Positions 46,309 to 56,546 are shown, numbered from the stretch's first letter. The stretch: 64,000 bases of DNA from Arcicella aurantiaca (GCF_003148625.1 NZ_QGGO01000011.1:82049-146048); one strand, 5' to 3'. Translations and numbers: made by a program. The notes: generated from the letters alone by a model not told the origin.

Positions 46309-47007
46309 TTAAACAAGTTCGTACTCTTTTAAAAACTCTTGTATTTTTTCTTTTGAATTGAACATCAAAACATCAATCATCGAAAGCCAAGGCACAAATT
46401 CATTTTTGAACTGTGAATAAACAACTGGCTTTGCTTTGATAAAATTGAGTTTTAAGTTTTTCGATTCAAAATATGCTTTATCGTATAATTCTAAGCCGCC
46501 AATTGGATTAATATAATGATTGGCTTTCTCTTGTAAGCAAATATCTAAAATTCTTTCTTGAGCCTTTAAATCAGTATTTTGGTAAATCGTTGAAGAAGGT
46601 ACAAGTTCAGTTTTAATATCTAAATACTCACAAATTACTTTTAGGTTATTGAAAATTACATTTGAAGTATTAAGTTCTTCCACATTGAACGTTTTTTCGA
46701 TAATTTCAAGTCCTTCTTTGTAAAATGGGGCTTTTTTATAGCTTTGTTCAATCGTTTTTAGAAATTTATTTTTCCAAGCCGCATCCCAATTAACATCAAT
46801 TTCATCTATCAATTTATTCTGACTTGCATCTTTCAACGGAATGGTAAATAAACTATCTTTTCCATTTACTAAAATCCTATTTCTGTTTATCCAACCTCTG
46901 TTAATGAAATTGACATCGTCGTAAATTACAAATTTATCAACTGCATTGATTAATTGAAAATACCCGATATAAGGAAATATATAGGGTTGCATAATGGCAA
47001 GTTTCAT
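46309..47007 (-). CDS. WbqC-like protein
   Basis: About 232 residues. It opens MKLAIMQPYIFPYIGYFQLI and continues FVIYDDVNFINRGWINRNRIL, both typical of the WbqC family found in O-antigen and capsule loci. The family has been proposed to act in sugar modification or glycine transfer, without firm proof. I use the ATG at 47007; an ATG at 47019 adds four residues, and a TTG at 47031 would start inside a repeat arm. Downstream genes continue on the same strand. Confidence 0.9.
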   Translation of the reverse strand: MKLAIMQPYIFPYIGYFQLINAVDKFVIYDDVNFINRGWINRNRILVNGKDSLFTIPLKDASQNKLIDEIDVNWDAAWKNKFLKTIEQSYKKAPFYKEGLEIIEKTFNVEELNTSNVIFNNLKVICEYLDIKTELVPSSTIYQNTDLKAQERILDICLQEKANHYINPIGGLELYDKAYFESKNLKLNFIKAKPVVYSQFKNEFVPWLSMIDVLMFNSKEKIQEFLKEYELV

Positions 47008-47022
47008 AGGATTATTCATTTT

Positions 47023-47080
47023 GTAACGCAAACCTTAGTCTGTTACAAACTTTTGGATTACAGACTAAAGTCTGTGTTAC
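47023..47080. repeat. Palindromic intergenic element
   Basis: GTAACGCAAACCTTAGTCTGT (47023-47043, split here as GTAACGCAAA and CCTTAGTCTGT) pairs with ACAGACTAAAG + TCTGTGTTAC (47060-47080) at about 18 of 21 positions. The loop is TACAAACTTTTGGATT. It ends 4 bp before the stop codon of the upstream membrane protein gene. I recall similar elements in other Bacteroidota genomes. Confidence 0.75.
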
Positions 47081-47083
47081 TTA

Positions 47084-49198
47084 TTAGTTTAATTTTCTTA
47101 AATAATAATCTTCACCTTTTACAATCAAATTTGTCAAGGTTGTATCTGTCCCTAACCTAATATCACCTTTAATGGGTTTGATTACACTTTTTGCAAAAAA
47201 TAGATATTCTGCATTTTTAGGCATTGGCTGAACACCTTTTTCAAATGGGTTTACAACAATTAGTTTCCGAGTTAACTTATTTCCCCAAAGTGGATATTCG
47301 TAGTCATCGTTAATAGTTGCAACGGCAACTGTGGCATTTTGAGGAACTATTTGGTTGAATTTCTGATAAGCAGGCGTAATGTCTGGTCTTGCCCATGTCT
47401 GAAAAGCTACTCTTTCTGTATCAAATGCTGATTTTCTACCCATTGCTGCAAATGGCAAACAACGTTCATTGAGATAAACTGCCAATATTGCGGATAATGC
47501 TCCGACAAATACGACTAAACCTACATAAATTTTTTGTACACTAAATTTAAAACTTTCAAGTTTCCAATTTGTAAATAAAAGGGATAAAAATGGAACGGCA
47601 TAAACTGCGGTACTTATCATGTATCGACCTTTCCATGGGTCATAAGCTGCCGTAAATGAAAGTGCAAGGAAGTGTAGTAAAAACGCTATTCCTAATATAT
47701 AATACCCGATTCCTTTACGGATAAAACCTGTTAAAACTAAAAATATCAAAGGTAGAATAAATGCAAAACCAAAAATACCCCAAGATGGATTGGCATTGAA
47801 AAATTCAAATCTTTTGTGATAAGTAAAAGGAATAATCGTAAAATCAGTTGTTTCTTCTAATCTTAAAGGCGTTTTCTTTTCTAATTTGATGAGTGGTTTT
47901 TTCATCAAATCATTGATGTTTTCACCTTTATCCCAGTTTCTTAAACCGTCTAAATTCACCATGTCGATGGTATAACGAATCACATTTCGTGAACCTTGAA
48001 TGATTAAGTTTTTTGTTGTTCCTGCTCGTTCAACAGATTGATGTTTTAAAGCTGTTGGAGGTCCAATTGGATGTTTATAAACTTGGATGTTTTTCAAATA
48101 TCCTGTTGGTAATGTAAACAAGCAAATACCAATAAGTAAACCTACAAAAAGGTGTTTGAAGCGGGCAAAAATTAGCCAAAACACAGAAGTATTATCTGTG
48201 ATTTTTTCATATTGTTTTTGTGGATTGAAACTTGGCTTTTTTATGTCAATGACTCTGCTCCATTTTTCTTCATAAAAAACAGTGTAAAGTATAATGAAAA
48301 ATAGTGGAGGAAATGAAAAGGCAAATGTGATTTTATGTCCTAAGGCAATTCCGAAAGTCATGCCTGCCAAATACAGGTATCTACGCCAAAGTTTCTCACG
48401 ATAGGTAAATAAGAAATATACTAAACAAGTTAAATATGATGCTAATACGATGTCAGTTTCGGTAGTTACCGACTGCATTAAAACATTGGGAAGTAACCAA
48501 ATTGCTAAGGCACAAAATACACCTGCTGAGAAATTATTGCTTAAACTACGTGCTATCCCGAATGCTCCGAAACCAACTATTAAATAAGCAGAATGGTGAA
48601 TGGCTTTGAACCAGTTTTCAATTTTACCAGACATCAAATAATTGTATATCTGAATGGTACAAATACTTTTTGGATAGGTGTCAATATTCCAGTTTGTTCC
48701 TCCAAAATGAGCCATTGTACCGTGGTCTAAATAATATAAAAGGCGATTCAAATGCCCTGTCATACTATCCCATTCGTTAGGTGGCGTATAGAATATCAAT
48801 AATAGATTGGTAATTTCAACTATTCCAAAGGTTAAAAATAAACCCCCAAATACAAATTTTAAAAATAGCGAAAGTCCCCCAAACCAATTCCAAACTAATT
48901 GAATTCTACTTCCAATGATTTCAAAGAATGTGAAGTTTTCTCGTCTATCTCTTGCAAAAAACTTGGCAAAAAGAATATAGAAGATAAAGGTCGGGATGAA
49001 AACACCCCATGCCCAAAAGCGTCTATCATTAATTTTATCGACTTCTGAAAGTACAAAACCAGTAAAAATTACACTACCACAAAATACTACATACGCAGTG
49101 ATGATAATGTCAATTAATGATTTTTTGCATACCCGAGCCGCAACACGGATAACAAAACCGATAAATATTAGAAAAATTATTGGATAGAAAAATACCAT
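47084..49198 (-). CDS. GT39/GT-C-like membrane glycosyltransferase
   Basis: A 704-residue protein with about 12 hydrophobic helices and a short soluble C-terminal domain. The loop PPNEWDSMTGHLNRLLYYL (W143, D144) and the following TYPKSICTIQIYNYLM match the first catalytic loop of ArnT/PMT-type (GT39/GT83) enzymes that use polyprenyl-phosphate sugars. The C-terminal part (VAVATINDDYEYPLWG) has no recognised domain. It is a candidate for adding a sugar on the periplasmic side. It lies between the DegT and WbqC genes. Confidence 0.72.
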   Translation of the reverse strand: MVFFYPIIFLIFIGFVIRVAARVCKKSLIDIIITAYVVFCGSVIFTGFVLSEVDKINDRRFWAWGVFIPTFIFYILFAKFFARDRRENFTFFEIIGSRIQLVWNWFGGLSLFLKFVFGGLFLTFGIVEITNLLLIFYTPPNEWDSMTGHLNRLLYYLDHGTMAHFGGTNWNIDTYPKSICTIQIYNYLMSGKIENWFKAIHHSAYLIVGFGAFGIARSLSNNFSAGVFCALAIWLLPNVLMQSVTTETDIVLASYLTCLVYFLFTYREKLWRRYLYLAGMTFGIALGHKITFAFSFPPLFFIILYTVFYEEKWSRVIDIKKPSFNPQKQYEKITDNTSVFWLIFARFKHLFVGLLIGICLFTLPTGYLKNIQVYKHPIGPPTALKHQSVERAGTTKNLIIQGSRNVIRYTIDMVNLDGLRNWDKGENINDLMKKPLIKLEKKTPLRLEETTDFTIIPFTYHKRFEFFNANPSWGIFGFAFILPLIFLVLTGFIRKGIGYYILGIAFLLHFLALSFTAAYDPWKGRYMISTAVYAVPFLSLLFTNWKLESFKFSVQKIYVGLVVFVGALSAILAVYLNERCLPFAAMGRKSAFDTERVAFQTWARPDITPAYQKFNQIVPQNATVAVATINDDYEYPLWGNKLTRKLIVVNPFEKGVQPMPKNAEYLFFAKSVIKPIKGDIRLGTDTTLTNLIVKGEDYYLRKLN

Positions 49199-49246
49199 TT
49201 ATTGTAGTATGCTGATATTTATGAGTTAGCTAATTTGAGAAGAAAA

Positions 49247-50320
49247 TTATAGACAATCATTGACAATATTGGCAATAACTCTAACATCTTCGTGACTCAA
49301 ATCATAATATAAAGGCAGAGCTAAGGCTCTTTTAGCATAATCGTCGGAAATTGGGCAGTTACTTTCTTCAATTACAAATTTTAGACTGCTTAATGACGGA
49401 TAAAAATATCTCCTTGGGAAGATTCCTTTAGCTTCTAAATTTGATTTTACTTTTAGTAGCGTAGTTTCTGAATCAAAGAATATCGGATAGTAGGCATAAT
49501 TTGTTTCAGTTGGTAGAGAAACAACAGGTTTTACTAATTTCGACCAATTTAAAAGAGAATCGTATAAAGCAAATATTTGACGACGAGCCTCAATTATTTC
49601 TCCCACTCTCGGTAGAACACACAATCCCATTGCTGCATGAAATTCTGAATTTTTACCGTTAATGCCAATTGTCAAATAATTATCACCGATGTGTCCAAAA
49701 CTTCTGTAACGGTCAATTAGATAGGCGTAATCATCATTATCCGTAAAAATTGCTCCACCTTCGGTACTATGAAAAACTTTGGTTGAATGGAAGCTACACG
49801 TACTTATATCTCCGTAATTAAAAATCGAAGTTCCATTAACATTTACCCCAAAACAATGAGCTGCGTCATAGATAAGTTTTAAATTATTATCAGCAGCAAT
49901 TTGGGCTAATTTATCAACATCGCATGGGTTGCCATAAACGTGAGTTGCTAAAATTGCTTCGGTATTTTCTGTTATCTGTTCTTTTACCTTTTCTGGGTCG
50001 ATACAAAAATCGGTTGTTAAAATATCTGCAAAAACAGGTTTGCAGTTCTCCCAAATTAAAGAATGAGTAGTAGCACAATAGGAGAAAGGCGTTGTGATAA
50101 CTTCTTTTGTTATGCCTAAAACCTTCAATGCTATTTGAATGGCAATTGTACCGTTGCTAACAAATAAACAATGTTTAACTCCCAAAAAGTCTTTAAGTTT
50201 TTGTTCTAATTCTTTCACCATCGGGCCGTTATTGGTCAGTTGGTTGCTTTTAAAGATTTTTTCAACGTATTGTTGGTATTCTTCTAAGGGAGGTAAATAT
50301 GTTTTGGTAACGTTTATCAT
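49247..50320 (-). CDS. DegT/DnrJ/EryC1/StrS sugar aminotransferase
   Basis: A 357-residue PLP enzyme that makes amino sugars from nucleotide keto-sugars. Key parts are FVSNGTIAIQIAL, FSYCATTHSLIWENCKPVF, D152 in YDAAHCFGV, and PLP-binding Lys181 in SFHSTKVFHSTEGGAIF. It acts in the cytoplasm on a dTDP- or UDP-sugar. Its presence implies that the exported polymer has an amino sugar. The nucleotide-sugar dehydratase it needs is not in the window. Confidence 0.92.
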   Translation of the reverse strand: MINVTKTYLPPLEEYQQYVEKIFKSNQLTNNGPMVKELEQKLKDFLGVKHCLFVSNGTIAIQIALKVLGITKEVITTPFSYCATTHSLIWENCKPVFADILTTDFCIDPEKVKEQITENTEAILATHVYGNPCDVDKLAQIAADNNLKLIYDAAHCFGVNVNGTSIFNYGDISTCSFHSTKVFHSTEGGAIFTDNDDYAYLIDRYRSFGHIGDNYLTIGINGKNSEFHAAMGLCVLPRVGEIIEARRQIFALYDSLLNWSKLVKPVVSLPTETNYAYYPIFFDSETTLLKVKSNLEAKGIFPRRYFYPSLSSLKFVIEESNCPISDDYAKRALALPLYYDLSHEDVRVIANIVNDCL

Positions 50321-50395
50321 TTGATATTTAGTCAGATTGTGAAGATTATGTGGCTTTTGATGAATTTACAGCAAAAACATGATAGTTATCATTCT

Positions 50396-51652
50396 CTAAC
50401 TAATGCTTTCAAGTTCAAGTTGAGTAATAGGGAAATTGATTTTTGGTCTGACATAACCAGGCCATTTACCATACCATGCTGTTCCTTCACGGTAATCTTC
50501 AATTTCAAAAATAAGAGATTCTTCAAAGTTGTAAATGGCAGAAGCAGTATCTTTTACAACCATAAACGAAATCGAATATGAGCCATCATTAAGGAAATCA
50601 GCAGGCACTTCACATTCTGCATAAATAACTCCTTTGTCAAAAGCTCTTGATTCTGTTCCAATATTGAAAATACATTCGCCCGTTAATGAATTTAGGTGAA
50701 GGCTAATATTTAGATTAGCATTTTCCATCATGTTCCAAAATTCAATTTTTATTTTGAATGGAGTTCTTACATCAAGATGTTTTTGATTGTCTAAATAACT
50801 TGGAACTAATTTTATGCTTTTCAGACGAACTTTATCATTTCCCGGAGCTTCTTCTGGCGTATCCCACCACGATTCTAAGGCAGTTTTTTGAACATGACTT
50901 AAATAGGTTGCTAAAACTTGATTAGTTTCACCCATCTCCATCAATTGTCCTTTCTGCATAAACATGGCTTTATTACAAAGTCCTTGTACAGCGGTAAGGT
51001 TATGGCTAACGAAAAGAATGGTTCTTCCAGAAGTTGAAGCATCTTTCATTTTACCCAAACATTTTCTTTGAAAATCAGCATCACCTACTGCTAATACTTC
51101 ATCAACAATTAATATTTCGGGTTCAAGGTGAGCAGATATTGCAAATCCTAAACGAACATACATTCCTGATGAATAGCGTTTTACGGGAGTATCTAAAAAC
51201 TTTTCAACACCTGCAAAATCGACGATTGCATCAAATTGTTTTTTGATGTCTTGGCGTTTCATTCCCAAAACTGCACCGTTCAAGAAAATATTTTCACGTC
51301 CTGATAATTCAGGGTGAAAACCTGTTCCAACTTCTAACAAACTGGCAACCCTACCTTTAATGGTGATTTTACCTTCTGTTGGCTCGGTGATTCTACTTAA
51401 TACTTTTAATAAAGTGGATTTTCCTGCTCCATTAGAACCAATAATTCCAACTCTATCTCCTTGGTTAATATTAAAACTAACATCCTTTAATGCCCAAAAG
51501 TCTTCGTGACTAACTTGATTGGTCTCTTTTTTTGTAAAAAGATTTTTGATGTTGTCAGTTACAATTTCACGGAGAGTATTTCCTTTTGCATTGCCATTAA
51601 TATGGTCAATGATATATCTTTTACTTATATTTTCTGCTTCAATTACTGTCAT
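50396..51652 (-). CDS. Polysaccharide export ABC ATPase with glycan-binding C-terminal domain
   Basis: A 418-residue Wzt-like ATPase. Walker A is GSNGAGKST, the signature region YSSGMYVRLGFAISAHL is of the polysaccharide-export type, and Walker B is ILIVDEVLAVGD. After the ATPase domain (about 1-245) comes a beta-sandwich of about 160 residues, as in Wzt of Escherichia coli O9a, where it recognises the chain terminus before export. The neighbouring permease and methyltransferase fit an export system with a capped polymer. Confidence 0.93.
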   Translation of the reverse strand: MTVIEAENISKRYIIDHINGNAKGNTLREIVTDNIKNLFTKKETNQVSHEDFWALKDVSFNINQGDRVGIIGSNGAGKSTLLKVLSRITEPTEGKITIKGRVASLLEVGTGFHPELSGRENIFLNGAVLGMKRQDIKKQFDAIVDFAGVEKFLDTPVKRYSSGMYVRLGFAISAHLEPEILIVDEVLAVGDADFQRKCLGKMKDASTSGRTILFVSHNLTAVQGLCNKAMFMQKGQLMEMGETNQVLATYLSHVQKTALESWWDTPEEAPGNDKVRLKSIKLVPSYLDNQKHLDVRTPFKIKIEFWNMMENANLNISLHLNSLTGECIFNIGTESRAFDKGVIYAECEVPADFLNDGSYSISFMVVKDTASAIYNFEESLIFEIEDYREGTAWYGKWPGYVRPKINFPITQLELESIS

Positions 51653-51719
51653 TTTGCAAAGGAGATTTACTCCATGTCTTCAATTTTAATATATAATTCT
51701 GTAACAAAAACTGCTATTA

Positions 51720-52547
51720 TTAAATATAGTCCACAAAAGAATTTTCTTTTTTACGGAAAAATATTACAGATAATATGGTTGTGATTGTTACAAATATTAC
51801 TGATGGAATGATGGTGTCCCATTGAAAATATTGATAGTTTGGAATCAAGCACCATCTAAATCCTTCAATTATGCCAGCTAATGGATTTATCCATTGATAA
51901 ATAGGATACCAAGACAGTTCTTGAATAGTTGCTATTGGATAAGCAATAGGACAAACAAAAAAACCATACTGAACAATCAATGGAGCAATTTGCTGAAAAT
52001 CTCTAAACTGAACATTTAAAGAGGCGAATATTACGCCTAAACTAAATGCTGAGAAAAAAGCTAAAACTAAAAAGAACGGTACAAATAAGATATTGAATGT
52101 TGGAGTATATCCCATGTATATTAAAAAAGGAATCATTACTACAAATCCAACCAAAAAGTCTAATAATGGAACTGCTACTGAACTCAATGGCATTAATAGT
52201 CTTGGGAAATATACTTTTGAAACCAAATTAGCATTTCCTGTAATACTATTACTTACTTGTTGAAAAGACATAGCAAAGAAATTCCAAAATATTACCCCTG
52301 TGAAAATTATTATTTGCAGAGGAATTTCTGATTTATTCTCAATTTTAGCCACTTTATCGAATGCAAAAACGAAAACGGCTACTGTTAATACTGGACGAAA
52401 AATAGCCCATGCAACGCCTACAAATGTTTGTTTATATTTTACTGTAATATCACGAATTGCCAAAATGAATAACAATTCTTTAAATCTCCACAAGTCTTGC
52501 CAATAATACTTTTCTGACCTTCCTGACTCAATGACTGTTTCGTGCAT
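51720..52547 (-). CDS. Polysaccharide ABC exporter permease
   Basis: A 275-residue Wzm/KpsM-like integral membrane protein with six hydrophobic helices. Family phrases are IRDITVKYKQTFVGVAWAIFRP at the N-terminus and INPLAGIIEGFRWCLI near the C-terminus. It forms the channel with the ATPase encoded 67 bp downstream and moves lipid-linked polysaccharide to the periplasm. Confidence 0.94.
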   Translation of the reverse strand: MHETVIESGRSEKYYWQDLWRFKELLFILAIRDITVKYKQTFVGVAWAIFRPVLTVAVFVFAFDKVAKIENKSEIPLQIIIFTGVIFWNFFAMSFQQVSNSITGNANLVSKVYFPRLLMPLSSVAVPLLDFLVGFVVMIPFLIYMGYTPTFNILFVPFFLVLAFFSAFSLGVIFASLNVQFRDFQQIAPLIVQYGFFVCPIAYPIATIQELSWYPIYQWINPLAGIIEGFRWCLIPNYQYFQWDTIIPSVIFVTITTILSVIFFRKKENSFVDYI

Positions 52548-52561
52548 AAATTTGTTTTTTA

Positions 52562-53644
52562 CTAATTTGTTTTGATTTCGCTTAAAGTTTCTTTAAACGC
52601 CACATAAATAATTGCTAATAATAAACCAATGATTGAACCAATGACAAGTCCTTTTTTTGTTGGGTCTGGTTCTGGAGAAATTGGTAATTCTGCATCATCA
52701 ATGCGGGTTAATAGTGGGGTTTCTTTTGCCATTGAGAAATTAAGGTTATCCAAATTCTTCAACGCTTCAAAATACATACCTTGTAATTGTCCACTATTAG
52801 TTTGTAATCTTTGTTGTTGAACTAAGCCTTCCTGAACAATAATTTGTTGATTTTGGTCAGCGTAACGTGCAGCAGCATTTTGAGTATAGTATAATTCTCT
52901 TTTTAGGGAATCAACACGATGTTTAATCAAATCTCTTAATTCACGTGTTTTCTGTGTTTTAGTTTCTTTGTAAAAATCGGTTACAATTTTCAAGTATAAA
53001 TTTGCCCAAACGTATGATAAAGTGTCATTGCGGCTCGTAACTGCAAGGGTCAAAAATGATGCTTTTTTACTATCGTTCGCAACCACCGTATTTGGCATTA
53101 AATAAGCTTGAACAAGTCTAACTCTTGATTTTTCGTTGGGAGTTGCAGTTTCATAGCTGTCATGGTCAAACTTAAATGTTTGAATCGCTTGGTCATCTTC
53201 TAATTCATTTTCTAAAATTCCACTTTTTTTCAAATAGTAATTTCCAAAAATGACATCTTTTCCACCCACATTTACTTTCGTCAATACTGCACGATTGTAT
53301 AGGTTTTTAGTTTTTAATAATTCAAGGAAGTTGTCTCCGCTAAACAAATTCGCTCCTGAAGAACTTCCTGCACTTATTCCAAAAGCACTTGCTAAATCTT
53401 GAAGACCACCAGCTCCACCACCGCCACCTCCGTTTTCCATATTAAAAACGATTTTAGCGATATAAATGGCGGGTTCTTTCGTTAATTTTTCAAAGAGATA
53501 GCCAACTCCAGTTCCTACAATAACAGCTAAAATAAGGACTTTCCAATTTCGTAGTATTAAATCCTTGAATGAGACCAATTTTACAACAATATCTTTGAAT
53601 GAAAATTGGTCTTCTGGTAAAATATTATATTGATTATCTGACAT
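52562..53644 (-). CDS. Wzz-like chain-length/co-polymerase protein
   Basis: A 360-residue polysaccharide co-polymerase. One transmembrane helix lies near residues 34-52 and another near the C-terminus (about 330-350), with a coiled periplasmic region between (TQKTRELRDLIKHRVDSLKREL). A glycine-rich stretch at about 72-80 follows the first helix. No Walker motifs for a BY-kinase are present. It likely sets chain length or connects the exporter to the outer-membrane SLBB channel encoded 17 bp upstream. Confidence 0.88.
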   Translation of the reverse strand: MSDNQYNILPEDQFSFKDIVVKLVSFKDLILRNWKVLILAVIVGTGVGYLFEKLTKEPAIYIAKIVFNMENGGGGGGAGGLQDLASAFGISAGSSSGANLFSGDNFLELLKTKNLYNRAVLTKVNVGGKDVIFGNYYLKKSGILENELEDDQAIQTFKFDHDSYETATPNEKSRVRLVQAYLMPNTVVANDSKKASFLTLAVTSRNDTLSYVWANLYLKIVTDFYKETKTQKTRELRDLIKHRVDSLKRELYYTQNAAARYADQNQQIIVQEGLVQQQRLQTNSGQLQGMYFEALKNLDNLNFSMAKETPLLTRIDDAELPISPEPDPTKKGLVIGSIIGLLLAIIYVAFKETLSEIKTN

Positions 53645-53661
53645 CCTGAGTAAAAATAAGT

Positions 53662-56169
53662 TTATTTAAGTGTTCTTAGTAGCGCTAATAACCCAACTGT
53701 ACTTGATAATACCGTTGAAACTGCTACAATTGTCTGAATTAACTGTTGAGTAGCACCTGTTTTAGTATTCAATTTGGGAACTACAATTTCAGAACCTGGT
53801 TCTACTTTTGGATATATATTAAATAGACCAACTAATTTACGTGTTCTATCAACTGAACCATTTGCATAGATAATGTAAGAACGTCTTCTTGCTGACATTT
53901 CTGTAAAACCTCCTGCTTCAGAGATATAATGTTTAAATGACATTCCATCTAAAAATCTTGTTGAAGTAGGATATAATACTTCTCCTTGCATTCTTACAGT
54001 TTGAGGTTCTTTCGGAATTCTAATAATATCTCCGTCTTGTAAAAGCATATCTGCAATACTTCCCGGATTTTCTAAAGCTTTTGCTAAGTCGATACCAATA
54101 GATTCTTCTGTTTCTTCTTTAACTTCTTCAACTTTTACTGAAACTCCTGAAGAATTATCACTTAAATCGCTCAATTGAGCTCTTTTTCTATCTGCTTCTT
54201 GTTTTGTGATTTTGAACTTACGAATTAACGTTGCTCCCTTTGGATATGCTTGAGCATTTAAACCTCCAACTCTTTTTAATATTTCAGAAAGTTTTTCGTC
54301 TTTTCTTTCTAAGGCATATACACCTGGGAAAATTACCTGACCCTCAATAGATACAAATTGTTGTTTCTCATAATTTGGAGAAGAACGAACAAATACTTCA
54401 TCAAATGGTTCAAGAATGAATTTAGACGCAGTTTCGTTGATAGATAAGTCATTATTGATTGAAAAATTGAATTTCTCTCCAATTGTTGAAGTGATTTGAG
54501 CAGGGTCATCTTTCCCAATATTTTTCTTTCTTCTAATAACCTCAATTCTACCTGTTGCAGCAGATTCTTTCAATCCTCCAGCTTTTTGGATTAAATCTTC
54601 CACAGTCATATTCTTGATGTAAGGGAACGACCCAATTGGCGTTTCGCTAACCGCAGAAGTCGATGGTGTATCGGATACGCCTGTCGAGCCTGATGTTACC
54701 GCAGGTGCAACAGGTGCAGAACCCTTTAAGTTAATTTCACCTTGAATACGGACGGTATAGGTTTCCATTAAATCAAGAACAGAATAAACCATAATAATAT
54801 CTTCTCTGTGCAGAGCAATATCAGGCGTTTTCCCAGAAACGATGTCGTTATAATTTACAGAAATATTTTCTTTCGTTAAATCTTCTCTTAAACGTGTAAT
54901 TGAAATTCTTTTCAAAAAAGCATCTTGTTTAAAACCTTCTGCACGTTTAATTAATTTAGTTAACGTTGGGTTATCATTGATTGAATAACGACCGCTTCTA
55001 AATACAGCTCCGTCTAAAGTAACTGCATTTTCAATACGGTTGGTTAAGATTTGCTCAACCGTAATTACATCACCCGATTTTGGATAAAAAGATGACAATA
55101 AATCACTGTTTAAGTCGATTAACTTAATTTCTTTATCTGTAAATCTTTGAACCTTTAATACTTGACGATAAGCATCAGGAAGGAAGCCATTGCCATATTC
55201 TGCAATAATTCTTTCTAAACTTTCATTGGGAAGGTTTTCGAAAATTGCAGGTTTTTTGATTTGACCTTTAATTTCTACTCTTGATTTATAAGAACCAACT
55301 TGGATAATATCTTGGTCTTGCAAAGAAATATTTTGACGAAGATTTCCTGTTGTCAATAAATCATATAAATCAACTTGTGCAATCAATTTTTTATCTCTAA
55401 TTACTTTAATTTCACGGAAAGTACCATTTTCATTGGGTCCACCCGCTAAATAAAGAGCATTCATTACTCTTGATAATGATGAAACCGAGTAAGTTCCTGG
55501 AGCAACAACGTCTCCTAAAATAGAAACTCTAATCGTTCTAATACTTCCTAATGACACAGTAGCAGTTGTGTTTGGGGCTGCACCATTGTAAGATTTTAGA
55601 CCAACATATATTTTTGATAATCTATCAGTAATTCTTCTTTTTGCTTCTTCAATAGTAATTCCACTTACAAAGATATTTCCAACTTTAGGAACTTTGATAT
55701 AACCCTCAGAAGTGATTGGTAGATTGTAATGTTCTTCTGAGAAACCATTGATGTCAATTAAAAGCTCATCATCAGTACCAAGAATATAATTTTTAGGAGT
55801 TGGAATTTTCAAAGAAGTCTCGAAAGAAATATTCGGATTGTTGAAAATATTGAATCCATAAAGTTTTTTACGAATAGACATAGCCGCCGAATCTACAACA
55901 GGAGCTACTGAACTCGCTGAACGAGCCGATTTAATAGAATCGCTAATTGCTTGCTCTTTACCGCTTTCAACTACTTTTCGTGCTGTCGTTGTGGGAGCAG
56001 ACGATGTTGCCGTTGAAGTTCTCGGCATTTGAGTTGGGAAAGTTAGATTCTGAAGTGAACCAAGCGAAAATCCTTGAGAAAGTACATTTTCAGTTGGTAA
56101 AAAAGTTGCGAAAATAAACAGAAGTACCAATAACTTTTTAGTAGGTGTAAAATGAGTTAAACTGTTCAT
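53662..56169 (-). CDS. Wza-like SLBB outer-membrane polysaccharide exporter
   Basis: A large (835-residue from the ATG at 56169; 848 from an ATG at 56208) export protein. The 56169 start gives a clean signal peptide, KKLLVLLFIFATFLPTENVLS. The poly-export domain is ILGTDDELLIDINGFSEEHY with PITSEGYIKVPKVGNIFVSG, followed by about five or six SLBB repeats (for example VRIQGEINLKGSAPV, VSIEGQVIFPGVYALE, VRMQGEVLYPTST). A C-terminal hydrophobic stretch (TIVAVSTVLSSTVGLLALL) ends it. It forms the outer-membrane channel of the cluster and is the first gene of the operon. Confidence 0.93.
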   Translation of the reverse strand: MNSLTHFTPTKKLLVLLFIFATFLPTENVLSQGFSLGSLQNLTFPTQMPRTSTATSSAPTTTARKVVESGKEQAISDSIKSARSASSVAPVVDSAAMSIRKKLYGFNIFNNPNISFETSLKIPTPKNYILGTDDELLIDINGFSEEHYNLPITSEGYIKVPKVGNIFVSGITIEEAKRRITDRLSKIYVGLKSYNGAAPNTTATVSLGSIRTIRVSILGDVVAPGTYSVSSLSRVMNALYLAGGPNENGTFREIKVIRDKKLIAQVDLYDLLTTGNLRQNISLQDQDIIQVGSYKSRVEIKGQIKKPAIFENLPNESLERIIAEYGNGFLPDAYRQVLKVQRFTDKEIKLIDLNSDLLSSFYPKSGDVITVEQILTNRIENAVTLDGAVFRSGRYSINDNPTLTKLIKRAEGFKQDAFLKRISITRLREDLTKENISVNYNDIVSGKTPDIALHREDIIMVYSVLDLMETYTVRIQGEINLKGSAPVAPAVTSGSTGVSDTPSTSAVSETPIGSFPYIKNMTVEDLIQKAGGLKESAATGRIEVIRRKKNIGKDDPAQITSTIGEKFNFSINNDLSINETASKFILEPFDEVFVRSSPNYEKQQFVSIEGQVIFPGVYALERKDEKLSEILKRVGGLNAQAYPKGATLIRKFKITKQEADRKRAQLSDLSDNSSGVSVKVEEVKEETEESIGIDLAKALENPGSIADMLLQDGDIIRIPKEPQTVRMQGEVLYPTSTRFLDGMSFKHYISEAGGFTEMSARRRSYIIYANGSVDRTRKLVGLFNIYPKVEPGSEIVVPKLNTKTGATQQLIQTIVAVSTVLSSTVGLLALLRTLK

Positions 56170-56546
56170 TTCTTTACAATAACGAATTGCTAATGTGATT
56201 TTTGACATATTAAATCTTAGCCTTTGGGGTTAAAAAAAGGGTTTCTTTTCAAAGTATGGACGAACCAAATTAGGTATTTGGCATATTTCAAAACACAAAG
56301 TAAATCAACTTTTAGTGAATTCGCACGACCATTTGATAGTTTAATTATTCTGATAACAATTAAATCTTGCTAATTTTATAAAATCTTAATGTTTTTTGTA
56401 GTTTTGTCTCTTTAATGACGACTAATAATTTTAATTGGTTGTTCTTATTGTAAAGAGTTTTGGTAATTTTAGGCATTTATTTTAAATGTCAGCCAATGTT
56501 GATGCTCAAATCACTTAATCTATAAAATCCTTTCTTTAAAATTATC
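56170..56546. other. Divergent promoter region of polysaccharide cluster and parE
   Basis: About 340-380 bp without an open frame, AT-rich. It should hold the promoter of the minus-strand polysaccharide operon and that of the plus-strand topoisomerase gene. I see no strong palindrome or repeat in it. Confidence 0.45.
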
